Assembly: GCF_036867135.1 (NCBI RefSeq)
Contig: NZ_JBAJIJ010000001.1
Location: 744,001-808,000, forward strand
Length of the DNA stretch: 64,000 nt
From: Aeromicrobium sp. Sec7.5
Lineage (GTDB): Bacteria > Actinomycetota > Actinomycetes > Propionibacteriales > Nocardioidaceae
Direction of reading: 5' to 3'
Both the position numbers and the translations under genes were made by a program. Every line of letters begins with the position of its first letter. Position 1 is the stretch's first letter. Under the pieces are notes generated by a model, which did not search any database, was not told the DNA's origin, and was given only the letters and a program-made list of their open reading frames with translations. Shown piece by piece: positions 18,139-27,650 of the stretch.

Positions 18139-19347
18139 GTGACCCCGGACGCCGCGCTGCCACCCGTGACGGACCCGTGGCGCCAGCGTGGGCGTCTGCC
18201 GCTCATGATCGGGACGGTCCTGCTCGGTGTGGCCGCCGTCGGCCTGGTCGTCTTCTTCGGGTTCCGGGCCGAGTCGGCCCGCGCCGTCGGCGTCGGTCTG
18301 GCGCTCGGTCTCGTGCCGCTGCCCCTGCTCGGCCTCTTCTACTGGTGGATCGACCGCTACGAGCCGGAGCCGCGACGCTACGTGCTGGCGGCCTTCCTCT
18401 GGGGCACGGCAGGGGCCGTGGGGATCGCCCTGGTGGGCAACACGTTCCTGTCCGAGTCGCTCGACCTGACCGACGCTCAGACCGCCACGTTCGTCGCGCC
18501 GCTCGTGGAGGAGACCGCGAAGGGCCTGTTCCTGGTGGCCACCTTCCTGCGTGCGCGCAGGGTCATCGGTGGCGTCCTCGACGGGCTGTTCTACGCCGGT
18601 CTGGTCGGCCTCGGCTTCGCCTTCATCGAGAACATCATCTACTACTCCGCCAGCTACCTCGGGGGCCCCGAGCTCGGCGTCAGCGGCGCGCAGGGCGCCA
18701 CCGCGACCTTCGTGATCCGCGGGGTCGTGAGCCCGTTCGCCCACCCGCTGTTCACGGCCAGCCTCGGCCTCGCGCTGGGTGCCGCCGTGCTGACCCGGTC
18801 CTGGTGGGCCCGGGTGCCGCTGGTCCTCGGCGGATGGGCGGGGAGCATGGTGCTCCACGGGCTCTGGAACGGATCGATCAGCTACGCCGGCATCGCCGGG
18901 TTCGCGCTCCTCTACCTCGTGCTCGTGCTCGTGTTCTTCGGCTTCGTGGCGCTGGTGATCGTCCTGCGGCAGCGTCAGTTCGTCGTCCTGCGGCGCTCCC
19001 TCTCGTACGTCGCGGACCGAGGCTGGATCCACCCCGCCGAGCTGCCGTGGCTCACGTGGTTCGGGTACCGCGCGCAGGCACGTCGCCACGCCAAGGTCCA
19101 GGGCGGGTCCGAGGCCGCGGCGGCGGTGCGCCGGTACCAGAGCCTGGCCACCCAGCTCGCCTTCGTCCACGACGCCGTCATGCTCGGTCGTCCGGGGCGT
19201 CGAGGGGTCGAGCGAACCCTGGCGATCCGGGCCCAGATGGACGAGCTGCGACCGCAGCTCCGGCTGCCTCCGGCCCTCGCCCCGCTGCCGCGGCCGGTGA
19301 CGCCGGCGCCTCCCCGGTACGCCGTTCCACCGGTTCCATGGTCCTGA
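18139..19347 (+). CDS. PrsW-family glutamic-type intramembrane protease
   Basis: 402 residues, eight or so membrane helices. The family motifs are PLVEETAKGLF (the catalytic EE pair), FAFIENIIYY, FAHPLFTASLG and HGLWNG. PrsW enzymes cleave anti-sigma factors within the membrane in Bacillus; the substrate here is unknown and no anti-sigma gene is adjacent. The C-terminus is a long cytoplasmic Arg/Pro-rich tail. TACGAT at 18126-18131 lies 7 bp before GTG 18139, arguing for a leaderless start; ATG 18130 overlaps the -10 box and is less likely. Confidence 0.9.
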   Translation: MTPDAALPPVTDPWRQRGRLPLMIGTVLLGVAAVGLVVFFGFRAESARAVGVGLALGLVPLPLLGLFYWWIDRYEPEPRRYVLAAFLWGTAGAVGIALVGNTFLSESLDLTDAQTATFVAPLVEETAKGLFLVATFLRARRVIGGVLDGLFYAGLVGLGFAFIENIIYYSASYLGGPELGVSGAQGATATFVIRGVVSPFAHPLFTASLGLALGAAVLTRSWWARVPLVLGGWAGSMVLHGLWNGSISYAGIAGFALLYLVLVLVFFGFVALVIVLRQRQFVVLRRSLSYVADRGWIHPAELPWLTWFGYRAQARRHAKVQGGSEAAAAVRRYQSLATQLAFVHDAVMLGRPGRRGVERTLAIRAQMDELRPQLRLPPALAPLPRPVTPAPPRYAVPPVPWS

Positions 19348-19430
19348 GGTGGTGGTCCGCAGTCCCTGGGCCCGTCGTCCACTAGGCTTTCCACGAACCG
19401 TGTGACAGGCGAGACGTGTGAGGAGTGGTT

Positions 19431-21167
19431 GTGGTCGGCGTAGACGCCCCGGGCGAGCTCCTCGGCGCGCTCAGCACGCTTCTCGACCGCGTCCGGCACG
19501 CTGAGCTCCCGCTCGCGACGGAGGACGTCGAGGGAGCCCGCCGCCTGCAGGCCGGGGTCGCCGACCAGCTCTCCGACTACGTCCTGCCCCGTCTCGTGCA
19601 GCTCGACGCGCCCGTCCTCGTGGTGGTCGGTGGCTCGACCGGCGCCGGCAAGTCCACCCTGGTCAACTCGATCGTGGGTGAGGTCGTCAGCGAGTCGGGC
19701 GTCCTGCGACCCACCACCCGCTCGCCGGTCCTCACGCACCACCCTGACGACGGTGCGTGGTTCCAGGCCGACCGCGTCCTCCCGGACCTCCCGCGCACCG
19801 ACGTCCCGGGCAACTCGACCTACGGGCTGCGGCTCCGTGCCAGCAGCAAGGTGCCGAAGGGCCTCGCGATCCTCGACGCGCCCGACGTCGACTCGATCGA
19901 CGAGGGCAACCGTGTGCTCGCGGCCCAGCTCCTCGCGGCCGCGGACCTCTGGCTGTTCGTCACCTCCGCCGCCCGCTACGCCGACCAGGTGCCGTGGGAC
20001 TACCTGCGCCAGGCGTCCGAGCGCAGCACCTCGGTCGCCGTGGTGCTCGACCGCACGGCTCGCGACGGCATCGTCGAGGTCCGGAGCCACCTGGCACGCA
20101 TGATGACGTCGCGCGGCCTGTCCGACTCCCCGCTGTTCACGGTTCCCGAGACATCGGTCGACACCGATGGACTCCTCCCCGCCGACGCGGTGAAGCCGAT
20201 CGTCGACTGGCTGCACGACCTCGCCAGCAACGACGAGACCCGCGCCCTGATCGTCCGCTCGACCCTCGACGGCGCGGTCCGCCACAACGTCCTGCGCAGC
20301 CACGACCTGGCTGATGCATACGACTCCCAGGTGCGGGCGGCCGACAAGCTCCGGACCGCCGTCGACGACACCTTCGCCGAGTCCGAGCGCGCGGTGCGCG
20401 CCGCCCTGACCGACGGCGGCCTCGTGAGCGGCGACGTGGCGGCCCGCTGGCAGAGCTTCGTCGGCACGGGCGAGATGCTCCGATCGGTCGAGGGCAAGGT
20501 CGGACGCATCCGCGAGCGACTCGTCGACGGCGTCACCGGCAAGCGGTCCAAGGCCGACGACGTCGCCGCCGCCATCGAGCACGACCTCGCGGTGATGCTC
20601 GTCGAGCGTGCCGAGTCCTCCGCGACCGTGGTCGTCGCGCAGTGGGCCTCGGTCCCCGCGGGCGAGGCCCTCGTCGCGGCACGGCCGGGCCTGGACCGCG
20701 CGCCGCGCGACCTCCGTGCGCGAGCTGAACGGGTCGCGCGCGACTGGCAGCAGCAGGTCACGGAGCAGGTGCGCCTGGCCGTGGCCGACCGCCGACTGTC
20801 CACCGACGTTCTCGCGATCGGCGTCCCGGGGCTCGCGGTCTCGGTCATGATCACGGCGCTCGGCGCCGGCGGCACCGACGCGGGCCGCATCAGCCGCCGC
20901 GTCCTCGACGCCGTCCTGTCGAGCGACGTCGTCGACCGCCTCGCGGCGGAGGCCCTCAGCGCGCTGGAGATCCAGGTCGTGCGGCTCGCGCGCGAGGAGC
21001 GGGCGCGGTTCGCCGCGCTGTCGCCCGACCCCGACCTCGTGCGAGAGTCGCAGAAGACGTTGCGCGACGCGGCCCGCCGGGCCGAGTACGCGCGCCACCT
21101 CGACGACCTCGAGACGCGCGTCGTCCGTGGCACGCACTCGACCGGGCAAGGGGGAACTGGTTCATGA
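19431..21167 (+). CDS. Dynamin-like GTPase, first of a pair
   Basis: 578 residues. The P-loop is GGSTGAGKSTLVNS (about residue 67), followed by RPTTRSPVL (switch I Thr), ILDAPDVDS (G3-like) and VLDRTA (G4-like). The C-terminal half is helical with a moderately hydrophobic stretch (AIGVPGLAVSVMITALGAGG) that may touch membrane. Adjacent GTPase pairs of this type are common in actinobacteria, and DynA/DynB of Streptomyces act in cell division; a similar role is inference. GAGGAG (19420-19425) is 5 bp before GTG 19431, and TAGGCT at 19383-19388 is a likely -10. Confidence 0.82.
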   Translation: MVGVDAPGELLGALSTLLDRVRHAELPLATEDVEGARRLQAGVADQLSDYVLPRLVQLDAPVLVVVGGSTGAGKSTLVNSIVGEVVSESGVLRPTTRSPVLTHHPDDGAWFQADRVLPDLPRTDVPGNSTYGLRLRASSKVPKGLAILDAPDVDSIDEGNRVLAAQLLAAADLWLFVTSAARYADQVPWDYLRQASERSTSVAVVLDRTARDGIVEVRSHLARMMTSRGLSDSPLFTVPETSVDTDGLLPADAVKPIVDWLHDLASNDETRALIVRSTLDGAVRHNVLRSHDLADAYDSQVRAADKLRTAVDDTFAESERAVRAALTDGGLVSGDVAARWQSFVGTGEMLRSVEGKVGRIRERLVDGVTGKRSKADDVAAAIEHDLAVMLVERAESSATVVVAQWASVPAGEALVAARPGLDRAPRDLRARAERVARDWQQQVTEQVRLAVADRRLSTDVLAIGVPGLAVSVMITALGAGGTDAGRISRRVLDAVLSSDVVDRLAAEALSALEIQVVRLAREERARFAALSPDPDLVRESQKTLRDAARRAEYARHLDDLETRVVRGTHSTGQGGTGS

Positions 21168-21246
21168 GCGAGCGCGAGCGAGCGAACGATCAAGCTTCGG
21201 TCATGCCGGTGCCGCCTACTATTGCTCTTCTCACGGCGGAGGCGGC

Positions 21247-22899
21247 ATGACCCAGCTGAGCGACGGACCCGCGCCGGTGTACCGCGACGACGTCGGGGAG
21301 ATCGGCCGCAAGGTCGACGGACTCGTGGCCGCGGCCGACGCGGCTCACGGTCGGCTGCCGCAGTCCGTGCTCGCCGCGGCCGACCAGCTCTCCGGCCGTG
21401 CGGTCGAGCGCCTGCGCCTGTCGGGCGAGCACACGATCGTGGCCCTCGCCGGCGCCACCGGCTCCGGCAAGTCGTCGCTGTTCAACGCCTTGACCGACCT
21501 CGACCTCGCCGGTGTCGGCCTGCGGCGACCCACCACCTCGTGGGCGCTGGCCTGCGCGTGGGGTCCCGACGGCGCCCAGGGCCTGCTGGAGTGGATGGGC
21601 ATCCCGCCGCGTCACCAGGTCTCCCGCATGAGCATGCTCGATCGCTCGTCGGAGGACACCAAGCTCGACGGCCTCGTGCTGCTCGACCTCCCCGACCACG
21701 ACTCCACCGAGGTCTCGCACCACGTCGAGATGGATCGCCTGGTCCAGTACGCCGACCTCATCGTGTGGGTGCTCGATCCGCAGAAGTACGCCGACGCCGC
21801 GATCCACGACCGGTACCTGCGGCCCATGGCGTCGTACAACGACGTCTCGCTCGTCGTGCTGAACCAGATCGACCGGATCCCCTACGAGCAGCGCGGTCGT
21901 GCCGTCGAGGACGTCCGCCGCATCGTGGCTGCCGGCGGCATGACCGACGTCCCGGTCATCGGCGTCTCGGCGACCCGCGGCGACGGGGTCGACGACCTGC
22001 GCCGTGAGCTCGCCACCCGCATCCGGGCGCGTGCCTCGGCCAAGGACCGCCTGGGTGCCGATATCCGGGCTGCCGCCGAGCAGATCGCGGCCGTGGGCGG
22101 GCGGAGCAACGTCCCGGGCGTCACGGAGGCCGATCGCGACGAGCTCGACCGCGCCCTGTTCGACGCGGTCGGCGGTGGGCAGCTGGCGTCCGCGGTGGGT
22201 GCCTCGAGCCGCCGCCGGGCCGTTCGCCTCACGGGTTGGCCCCTGACCCGGTGGATCGGCGGGCTGCGCAAGGACCCGCTCAGCGAGCTCGGCCTCGAGG
22301 TCGACGAGCGTGAGCTCGAGCGGTCGAGCCTGCCCGACTCGATCCGGCCCCAGCGGTCGGCGGTCGAGACCTCCGTCCGCGTCTTCGTCGAGAAGGCGTC
22401 CGTGGGTCTCGAGCGTCCCTGGCGCGACGCGGTGCGTGTCGCCTCCGACGCCGCGGCCGAGGGATCGCAGGTGGCCGACGCGGTCGAGGGGGCCGTGGCC
22501 TCCACCCGCATCGACCTGCGCGGAGCCGCGTGGCTGCACCTGCTCAACGCGCTGCAGTGGCTCCTGCTCGCCACGACCGCCGGCGGGCTCGGGCTGTGGC
22601 TGCTCGGGCTGCTCGGCATGGGCATCCCCGACGGGCCCGACGTGTCCGGCTTCGGTCCGGCTGACGGCCACCCGCTGTCGCTCGTGCTGGGGGTCGCGGC
22701 GCTCGTCGCCAGCGGGGTGATCGCCCTCGGCACGCGTCTGGCGTCCCGCTTCGTGGCGCGGAGCCAGGCGGCCCGCGTGGAGCGTGAGCTGCGCACCGCG
22801 ATCGGCCAGGTCAGTGCGGAGCTCGTCGTCTCACCCGTCGAGGCCGAGCTCCAGGCGTACGAGCGCTACCGCGCCGGCGTCGTCGCGGCTCTGGGCTGA
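21247..22899 (+). CDS. Dynamin-like/Era-like GTPase with C-terminal membrane anchor
   Basis: 550 residues. P-loop GATGSGKSSLFNAL (about residue 69), RRPTTSWAL, LLDLPDHDS (about 148) and LNQIDRI (about 206) make a complete GTPase domain. Two membrane helices follow near residues 431-458 and 477-498, then a short helical tail. ATG 21247 has GGAGG 6 bp upstream. It is the partner of the preceding GTPase; a TACTAT box at 21217-21222 in the 79-bp gap could give it its own promoter. The gap also holds the repetitive run GAGCGAGCGCGAGCGAGCG. Confidence 0.85.
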   Translation: MTQLSDGPAPVYRDDVGEIGRKVDGLVAAADAAHGRLPQSVLAAADQLSGRAVERLRLSGEHTIVALAGATGSGKSSLFNALTDLDLAGVGLRRPTTSWALACAWGPDGAQGLLEWMGIPPRHQVSRMSMLDRSSEDTKLDGLVLLDLPDHDSTEVSHHVEMDRLVQYADLIVWVLDPQKYADAAIHDRYLRPMASYNDVSLVVLNQIDRIPYEQRGRAVEDVRRIVAAGGMTDVPVIGVSATRGDGVDDLRRELATRIRARASAKDRLGADIRAAAEQIAAVGGRSNVPGVTEADRDELDRALFDAVGGGQLASAVGASSRRRAVRLTGWPLTRWIGGLRKDPLSELGLEVDERELERSSLPDSIRPQRSAVETSVRVFVEKASVGLERPWRDAVRVASDAAAEGSQVADAVEGAVASTRIDLRGAAWLHLLNALQWLLLATTAGGLGLWLLGLLGMGIPDGPDVSGFGPADGHPLSLVLGVAALVASGVIALGTRLASRFVARSQAARVERELRTAIGQVSAELVVSPVEAELQAYERYRAGVVAALG

Positions 22900-22931
22900 C
22901 CGGCCTCGGGCTGACCGGCCTCGGGCTGACC
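22893..22931. repeat. 15-bp tandem repeat including the stop codon (2.6 units)
   Basis: GGGCTGACCGGCCTC recurs at 22893, 22908 and (partly) 22923. The first TGA (22897) is the stop of the GTPase gene, and the repeats supply two more TGA codons in the same frame. Confidence 0.8.
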
Positions 22932-22978
22932 CTCCGGCCGACCGGCGCGACCAGGTCCCTCGCTAGGCTGGAGGCACC

Positions 22979-24658
<1,680 letters not shown>

Positions 24659-24661
<3 letters not shown>

Positions 24662-24733
24662 CCCCCGCCCCAGATTTGCGCCGAGTTGTGCAGTTCTGCG
24701 ATCGCGGAATCTCACAACTCGGCGCATTTCTTG
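24659..24733 (+). repeat. Palindrome A, left copy
   Basis: The outer arms TGCGCCGAGTTGTG (24677-24690) and CACAACTCGGCGCA (24713-24726) pair perfectly over 14 bp. An inner palindrome TTCTGCGATCGCGGAA (24694-24709) sits in the loop. It begins within the ettA stop codon and ends 2 bp before the nuclease-fold gene's stop, so it may also serve as a terminator for both. Confidence 0.85.
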
Positions 24734-24734
24734 G

Positions 24735-25601
24735 TCAGTCCGAGGAGTTGAGCGCCTGACGGATCCGGGTGATCACCCGGCGAGGGTTGGCCATGTCAAT
24801 GCTGGTGACGACGATGAGTCGCCATCCCGCGGCCTCGAGCTGCTCGCGCCTGATGTGGTCCCACTGCCGCTGCGCGGCGTCTCGTTCGTGCTGCCAGCCG
24901 TCGTACTCCACGAGTATCTTCTGGCGCCGGTAGACGAGATCGCCCCGGGCGAGCCACCGACCGTGATCATCGAGGATGTCGACGTTCACCTCCGGCTCGG
25001 GGAGGCCGCCCCGGTGGATCCACCAGCGCAGGTCGGACTCCCGCACCGATGCCACCCGCTCCCGCACCAGCTTCACCACGCGCCGGGCACGACGGACGCC
25101 ATCGAGGTGTGAGTCGAGGCAGAACCAGTGGAGCTCGTCGAGGTCGACCAAACCCGTCCCGACCATCCAGTCGCCCACTCGCAGCAGGCGCCGGTCGTCG
25201 AGCTGGGTGCCGAGGTCGACGAAGGTCCTCGCTGGCGAAGTGACGAGGAACCCGCGCAGCACGTCAACGGCGAAGTCGCGGCGGTAACGATGCAGGACGA
25301 CGTCTGGGTCTCGGTGCTGATGGGGGTGACAGGTCGCGAAGTGCAGGGGGAGTAGCGGCCCGACGGCGAGGCCACGAAGCCGAAGACTGGTGACGTGGCT
25401 GACGGCCGCATCGCCCGGAAGCGTGAGTCCGGCGGCCTGTAGCCGCAGCTCGACTGTCGGCTCGGTCTGGGCCGTGCGGTAGACGCCCTCATGAAGTCGG
25501 ACGAATCGCCGGCCCCGCAGTGAGCCGTCGGTCAGGCCGAGCGACAGCGCCTCACGGCGGGTGAATGGCCGGCCGTGGAGTGTCGGGGGCACGGGATGCA
25601 T
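24735..25601 (-). CDS. Winged-helix + DUF559 (Vsr-like PD-(D/E)XK) protein of cassette A
   Basis: 288 residues. The N-terminal about 60 residues (FTRREALSLGLTDGSLRGRR, then LHEGVYRTA) resemble the AbiEi-antitoxin-type winged helix. The C-terminus is a DUF559/Vsr-like nuclease fold: Asp in ARGDLVYRR (about 219), VEYDGWQHE (about 230-238), then a helix RREQLEAAGWRLIVVT. The D...ExDG..H set matches a possible PD-(D/E)XK site. The function of these proteins is unknown; no toxin gene is adjacent. CATTGT (25608-25613) lies 6 bp before ATG 25601, consistent with a leaderless transcript starting inside the cassette. Confidence 0.75.
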   Translation of the reverse strand: MHPVPPTLHGRPFTRREALSLGLTDGSLRGRRFVRLHEGVYRTAQTEPTVELRLQAAGLTLPGDAAVSHVTSLRLRGLAVGPLLPLHFATCHPHQHRDPDVVLHRYRRDFAVDVLRGFLVTSPARTFVDLGTQLDDRRLLRVGDWMVGTGLVDLDELHWFCLDSHLDGVRRARRVVKLVRERVASVRESDLRWWIHRGGLPEPEVNVDILDDHGRWLARGDLVYRRQKILVEYDGWQHERDAAQRQWDHIRREQLEAAGWRLIVVTSIDMANPRRVITRIRQALNSSD

Positions 25602-25683
25602 CTTGCGACAATGCCGCCACGGGTGGTCTTCGTGGAGCGCCCGTCAGGCTGCTGGGGATGAAGCCGGCCTGTGGACCACGGCG

Positions 25684-25750
25684 TGCGCCGAGTTGTGCGT
25701 TCCGCGCCGGGAAGAATTGCGCAACTCGGCGCAAATCTGGGGCGGGGTCA
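25684..25750 (-). repeat. Palindrome A, right copy (inverted)
   Basis: Outer arms 25684-25698 and 25719-25733 pair over 14 of 15 bp, with an inner TTCC...GGAA stem in the loop. Read on the minus strand, 23 bp at the outer edge (through GAGTTG) are identical to the left copy. It ends in the marR stop codon at 25748-25750. Confidence 0.85.
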
Positions 25751-26233
25751 GGGGGCGGGGCAGGAGTTGTTGTCGTCGAGCTGGTCGACGACGCGCTGCA
25801 TGACACGGCCGAGGACGTCGAGCTCCTCCGGGGAGGCGTGCTCGACGAGGTGGGCGTGGACGCCCCGCACGTGCGTGTGCGCCGCCTGCTCGAGCACCGA
25901 GAACCCGTGGTCGGTCAGCACCGCGGACACGCCGCGTCCGTCGCCGACGGCCTGGGTGCGCTGCACGATGCCCTTGCGCTCGAGGCGGGAGATCGTGTGG
26001 GTCACACGGCTGCGGGAGTGCGAGACCTGCGCCGCGAGCGTGGCCATGCGGATGGACCGGTCGGGTGACTCCGACAGGCGGACGAGGATCTCGTACTCGG
26101 GCATCGAGAGGTCGTGCGCGGTACGCAGGTCACGGTCGAGACGGTCCATGAGCAGCGTCGTGGCGCCCAGGTACGACCGCCACACGTGCTGCTGGGGCTC
26201 GGTGAGCCACGGCGTCTCGGTGGTCGTGTCCAT
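25748..26233 (-). CDS. MarR-family transcriptional regulator
   Basis: 161 residues. The winged helix contains MATLAAQVSHSRSRVTHTISRLERKG, followed by the wing VGDGRGVSAVLT. The helices on either side make the dimer interface. It is divergent from the YceI gene with two TTGA-N4-TCAA palindromes in the gap, so it probably represses yceI and itself. ATG 26233 is chosen because TAGGAT (26241-26246) lies 7 bp upstream; ATG 26242 would overlap the -10 box. Its ligand is unknown. Confidence 0.88.
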   Translation of the reverse strand: MDTTTETPWLTEPQQHVWRSYLGATTLLMDRLDRDLRTAHDLSMPEYEILVRLSESPDRSIRMATLAAQVSHSRSRVTHTISRLERKGIVQRTQAVGDGRGVSAVLTDHGFSVLEQAAHTHVRGVHAHLVEHASPEELDVLGRVMQRVVDQLDDNNSCPAP

Positions 26234-26263
26234 GTCGGGCATCCTAACGCGGGGCGGTGTTTG

Positions 26264-26309
26264 TTGAAGCATCAATTACATGGTACCGTCTCTCTTGTTG
26301 AACACTCAA
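26264..26309. promoter_or_regulatory. Two MarR-type operators between marR and yceI
   Basis: TTGA-AGCA-TCAA at 26264-26275 and TTGA-ACAC-TCAA at 26298-26309 are 34 bp apart. Each lies within TTGTTGA on its left side. The second is just upstream of the yceI ribosome site; the first lies where the marR -35 would be. Confidence 0.65.
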
Positions 26310-26333
26310 CCACAGACCAACGCAGGAGCAGTC

Positions 26334-26873
26334 ATGACCGTCGTCACCCCGGGTACCTGGAACCTCGACCCCACCCACACCGAGATCGGCTTCTCGGTCC
26401 GTCACCTCATGAGCAAGGTCCGCGGCAAGTTCGAGGCCTTCGAGGGCTCGCTCGTCACCGCCGAGGACGTCACCGACTCCAAGGTCACCGTCGAGGTCGA
26501 CCTCAGCTCGATCAGCACGGGCACCGCCGACCGCGACAACCACCTGCGCAGCAGCGACTTCTTCGACGTCGAGACGCACCCCAAGATGGTCTTCGCGACC
26601 AACGGCGTCACGCAGAAGAGCGACTCCGAGTTCGTCGTGAACGGCGACCTCACGATCAAGGGCGTCACCAAGCCGCTCGAGCTCAAGGTCGAGTTCCTCG
26701 GCGAGGGCGGCGACCCGTGGGGCGGCACCCGTGTCGGCGTCGAGGCCACCGGTGAGATCAGCCGCAAGGAGTTCGGCATCGACTTCAACATCCCCGTCGC
26801 CGGCGCCGACAAGGCCATGATCGGCGACAAGATCTCGCTGACGATCAACGCCGAGGCCGTGCTGCAGGCCTGA
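26334..26873 (+). CDS. YceI-family lipid-binding protein
   Basis: 179 residues and no signal peptide, so cytoplasmic unlike the E. coli periplasmic YceI. The lipocalin-like barrel shows GTWNLDPTHTEIGFSVRHLM, HLRSSDFFDVETHP and a FLGEGGDPWGGTRVG loop typical of the family, which bind isoprenoid or amide-type lipids. The gene is preceded by AGGAG 8 bp before ATG 26334 and by MarR operators. Confidence 0.92.
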   Translation: MTVVTPGTWNLDPTHTEIGFSVRHLMSKVRGKFEAFEGSLVTAEDVTDSKVTVEVDLSSISTGTADRDNHLRSSDFFDVETHPKMVFATNGVTQKSDSEFVVNGDLTIKGVTKPLELKVEFLGEGGDPWGGTRVGVEATGEISRKEFGIDFNIPVAGADKAMIGDKISLTINAEAVLQA

Positions 26874-26917
26874 CTCCGTCAGGGGCTGCAGACCTGACTC
26901 CGTCAGGGGCTGCAGCC
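26867..26917. repeat. 24-bp tandem repeat including the yceI stop codon
   Basis: CCTGACTCCGTCAGGGGCTG recurs with a 24-bp period (TGA at 26871 and 26895, the same frame). The embedded CTGACTCCGTCAG can form a small hairpin, and the unit is preceded by a partial match, GTGCTGCAGGCC, inside the gene. Confidence 0.75.
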
Positions 26918-26925
26918 CCGAAGCG

Positions 26926-27504
26926 CTAGGCCCCGCTGGGGCGCAGCATGCGGACCGCAAGGTCGGCGTGCAGGCGTCCCAGCTCGGCCGCGGTGTGAGC
27001 GCCTCCGGCCTCGAACCACCGCACCAGATCGACGCTCAGCGAGAGCACGGCCCGCGCCGTTCCGCGCACGTCGGTCACCTCCAGGACGCCCTCGTCGACC
27101 CCCGCGACGAGGGCGTCCCGCATGTGGTGCTCCATACGCCTGCGCAGGTCCGCGATGACCGCCCGATGATCGGGTGAGAGCGCACCGAACTCGTACTGCA
27201 CGACCCGGCCGATGCGGCTGTTGCGCGCGTGCCACTCGCTGAACGCCCGCACCATCGAGGCGACCTGCTCCACGGGGGAGGCGCTGTCGGACGTGGCGTT
27301 CGCCAGGACGTCGAGCGCCTCCTGGTGGCCGCGCAGGGAGATCGCGAACAGCAGCTCCTCCTTGGTCGCGTGGTGCACGTAGACCGCGGCCGGGCTCATG
27401 TGGGCGCGGGCCGCGATGTCGCGCGTCGTCGTGCCACCGAATCCGTGCTCGGCGAACGCCTCGACGGCGGCGTCGAGCAGCCGGTCACGGGCGGTGGTGG
27501 TCAC
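26926..27504 (-). CDS. TetR-family regulator of the acyl-CoA operon
   Basis: 192 residues from GTG 27504 (VTTTARDRLLDAA), which has GGAG 9 bp upstream; an in-frame ATG at 27546 would add 14 residues and has no ribosome site. The helix-turn-helix is TTTRDIAARAHMSPAAVYVHH. It is divergent from the acyl-CoA dehydrogenase operon, and the palindrome CTAAGC-AAGC-GCTTAG (27564-27579) sits between them. It probably represses that operon, with an acyl-CoA as likely effector by family analogy. Confidence 0.82.
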   Translation of the reverse strand: MTTTARDRLLDAAVEAFAEHGFGGTTTRDIAARAHMSPAAVYVHHATKEELLFAISLRGHQEALDVLANATSDSASPVEQVASMVRAFSEWHARNSRIGRVVQYEFGALSPDHRAVIADLRRRMEHHMRDALVAGVDEGVLEVTDVRGTARAVLSLSVDLVRWFEAGGAHTAAELGRLHADLAVRMLRPSGA

Positions 27505-27563
27505 GGCAGGGTCTCCAGACGAGGGGCGGGGCGTGGTGGACAGCATGGACCAGCGGTGGCATG

Positions 27564-27579
27564 CTAAGCAAGCGCTTAG
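27564..27579. promoter_or_regulatory. TetR-type operator CTAAGC-N4-GCTTAG
   Basis: A 16-bp palindrome with 6-bp arms and centre AAGC, in the gap between the divergent TetR and acyl-CoA dehydrogenase genes. A TAAGC-N4-GCTTA copy recurs at 44304-44317 before the FabG-like gene. Confidence 0.65.
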
Positions 27580-27650
27580 TGACCCAGCGGTAACCAGTGC
27601 CGACCGGGAGAGCGCCTCGCCCTGAACCCCTCCGCCCCCGAGAGGCCACC

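Noticed and set aside
24735-25601. Type IV (AbiEi/AbiEii) toxin-antitoxin system
   Set aside because: The N-terminal winged helix resembles AbiEi, but there is no nucleotidyltransferase toxin gene next to it; the same is true for the gene at 40685-41665.
24735-25601. Very-short-patch repair (Vsr) system
   Set aside because: Only the fold of the C-terminus is similar; no cytosine methyltransferase gene is adjacent and the N-terminal domain is not found in Vsr.
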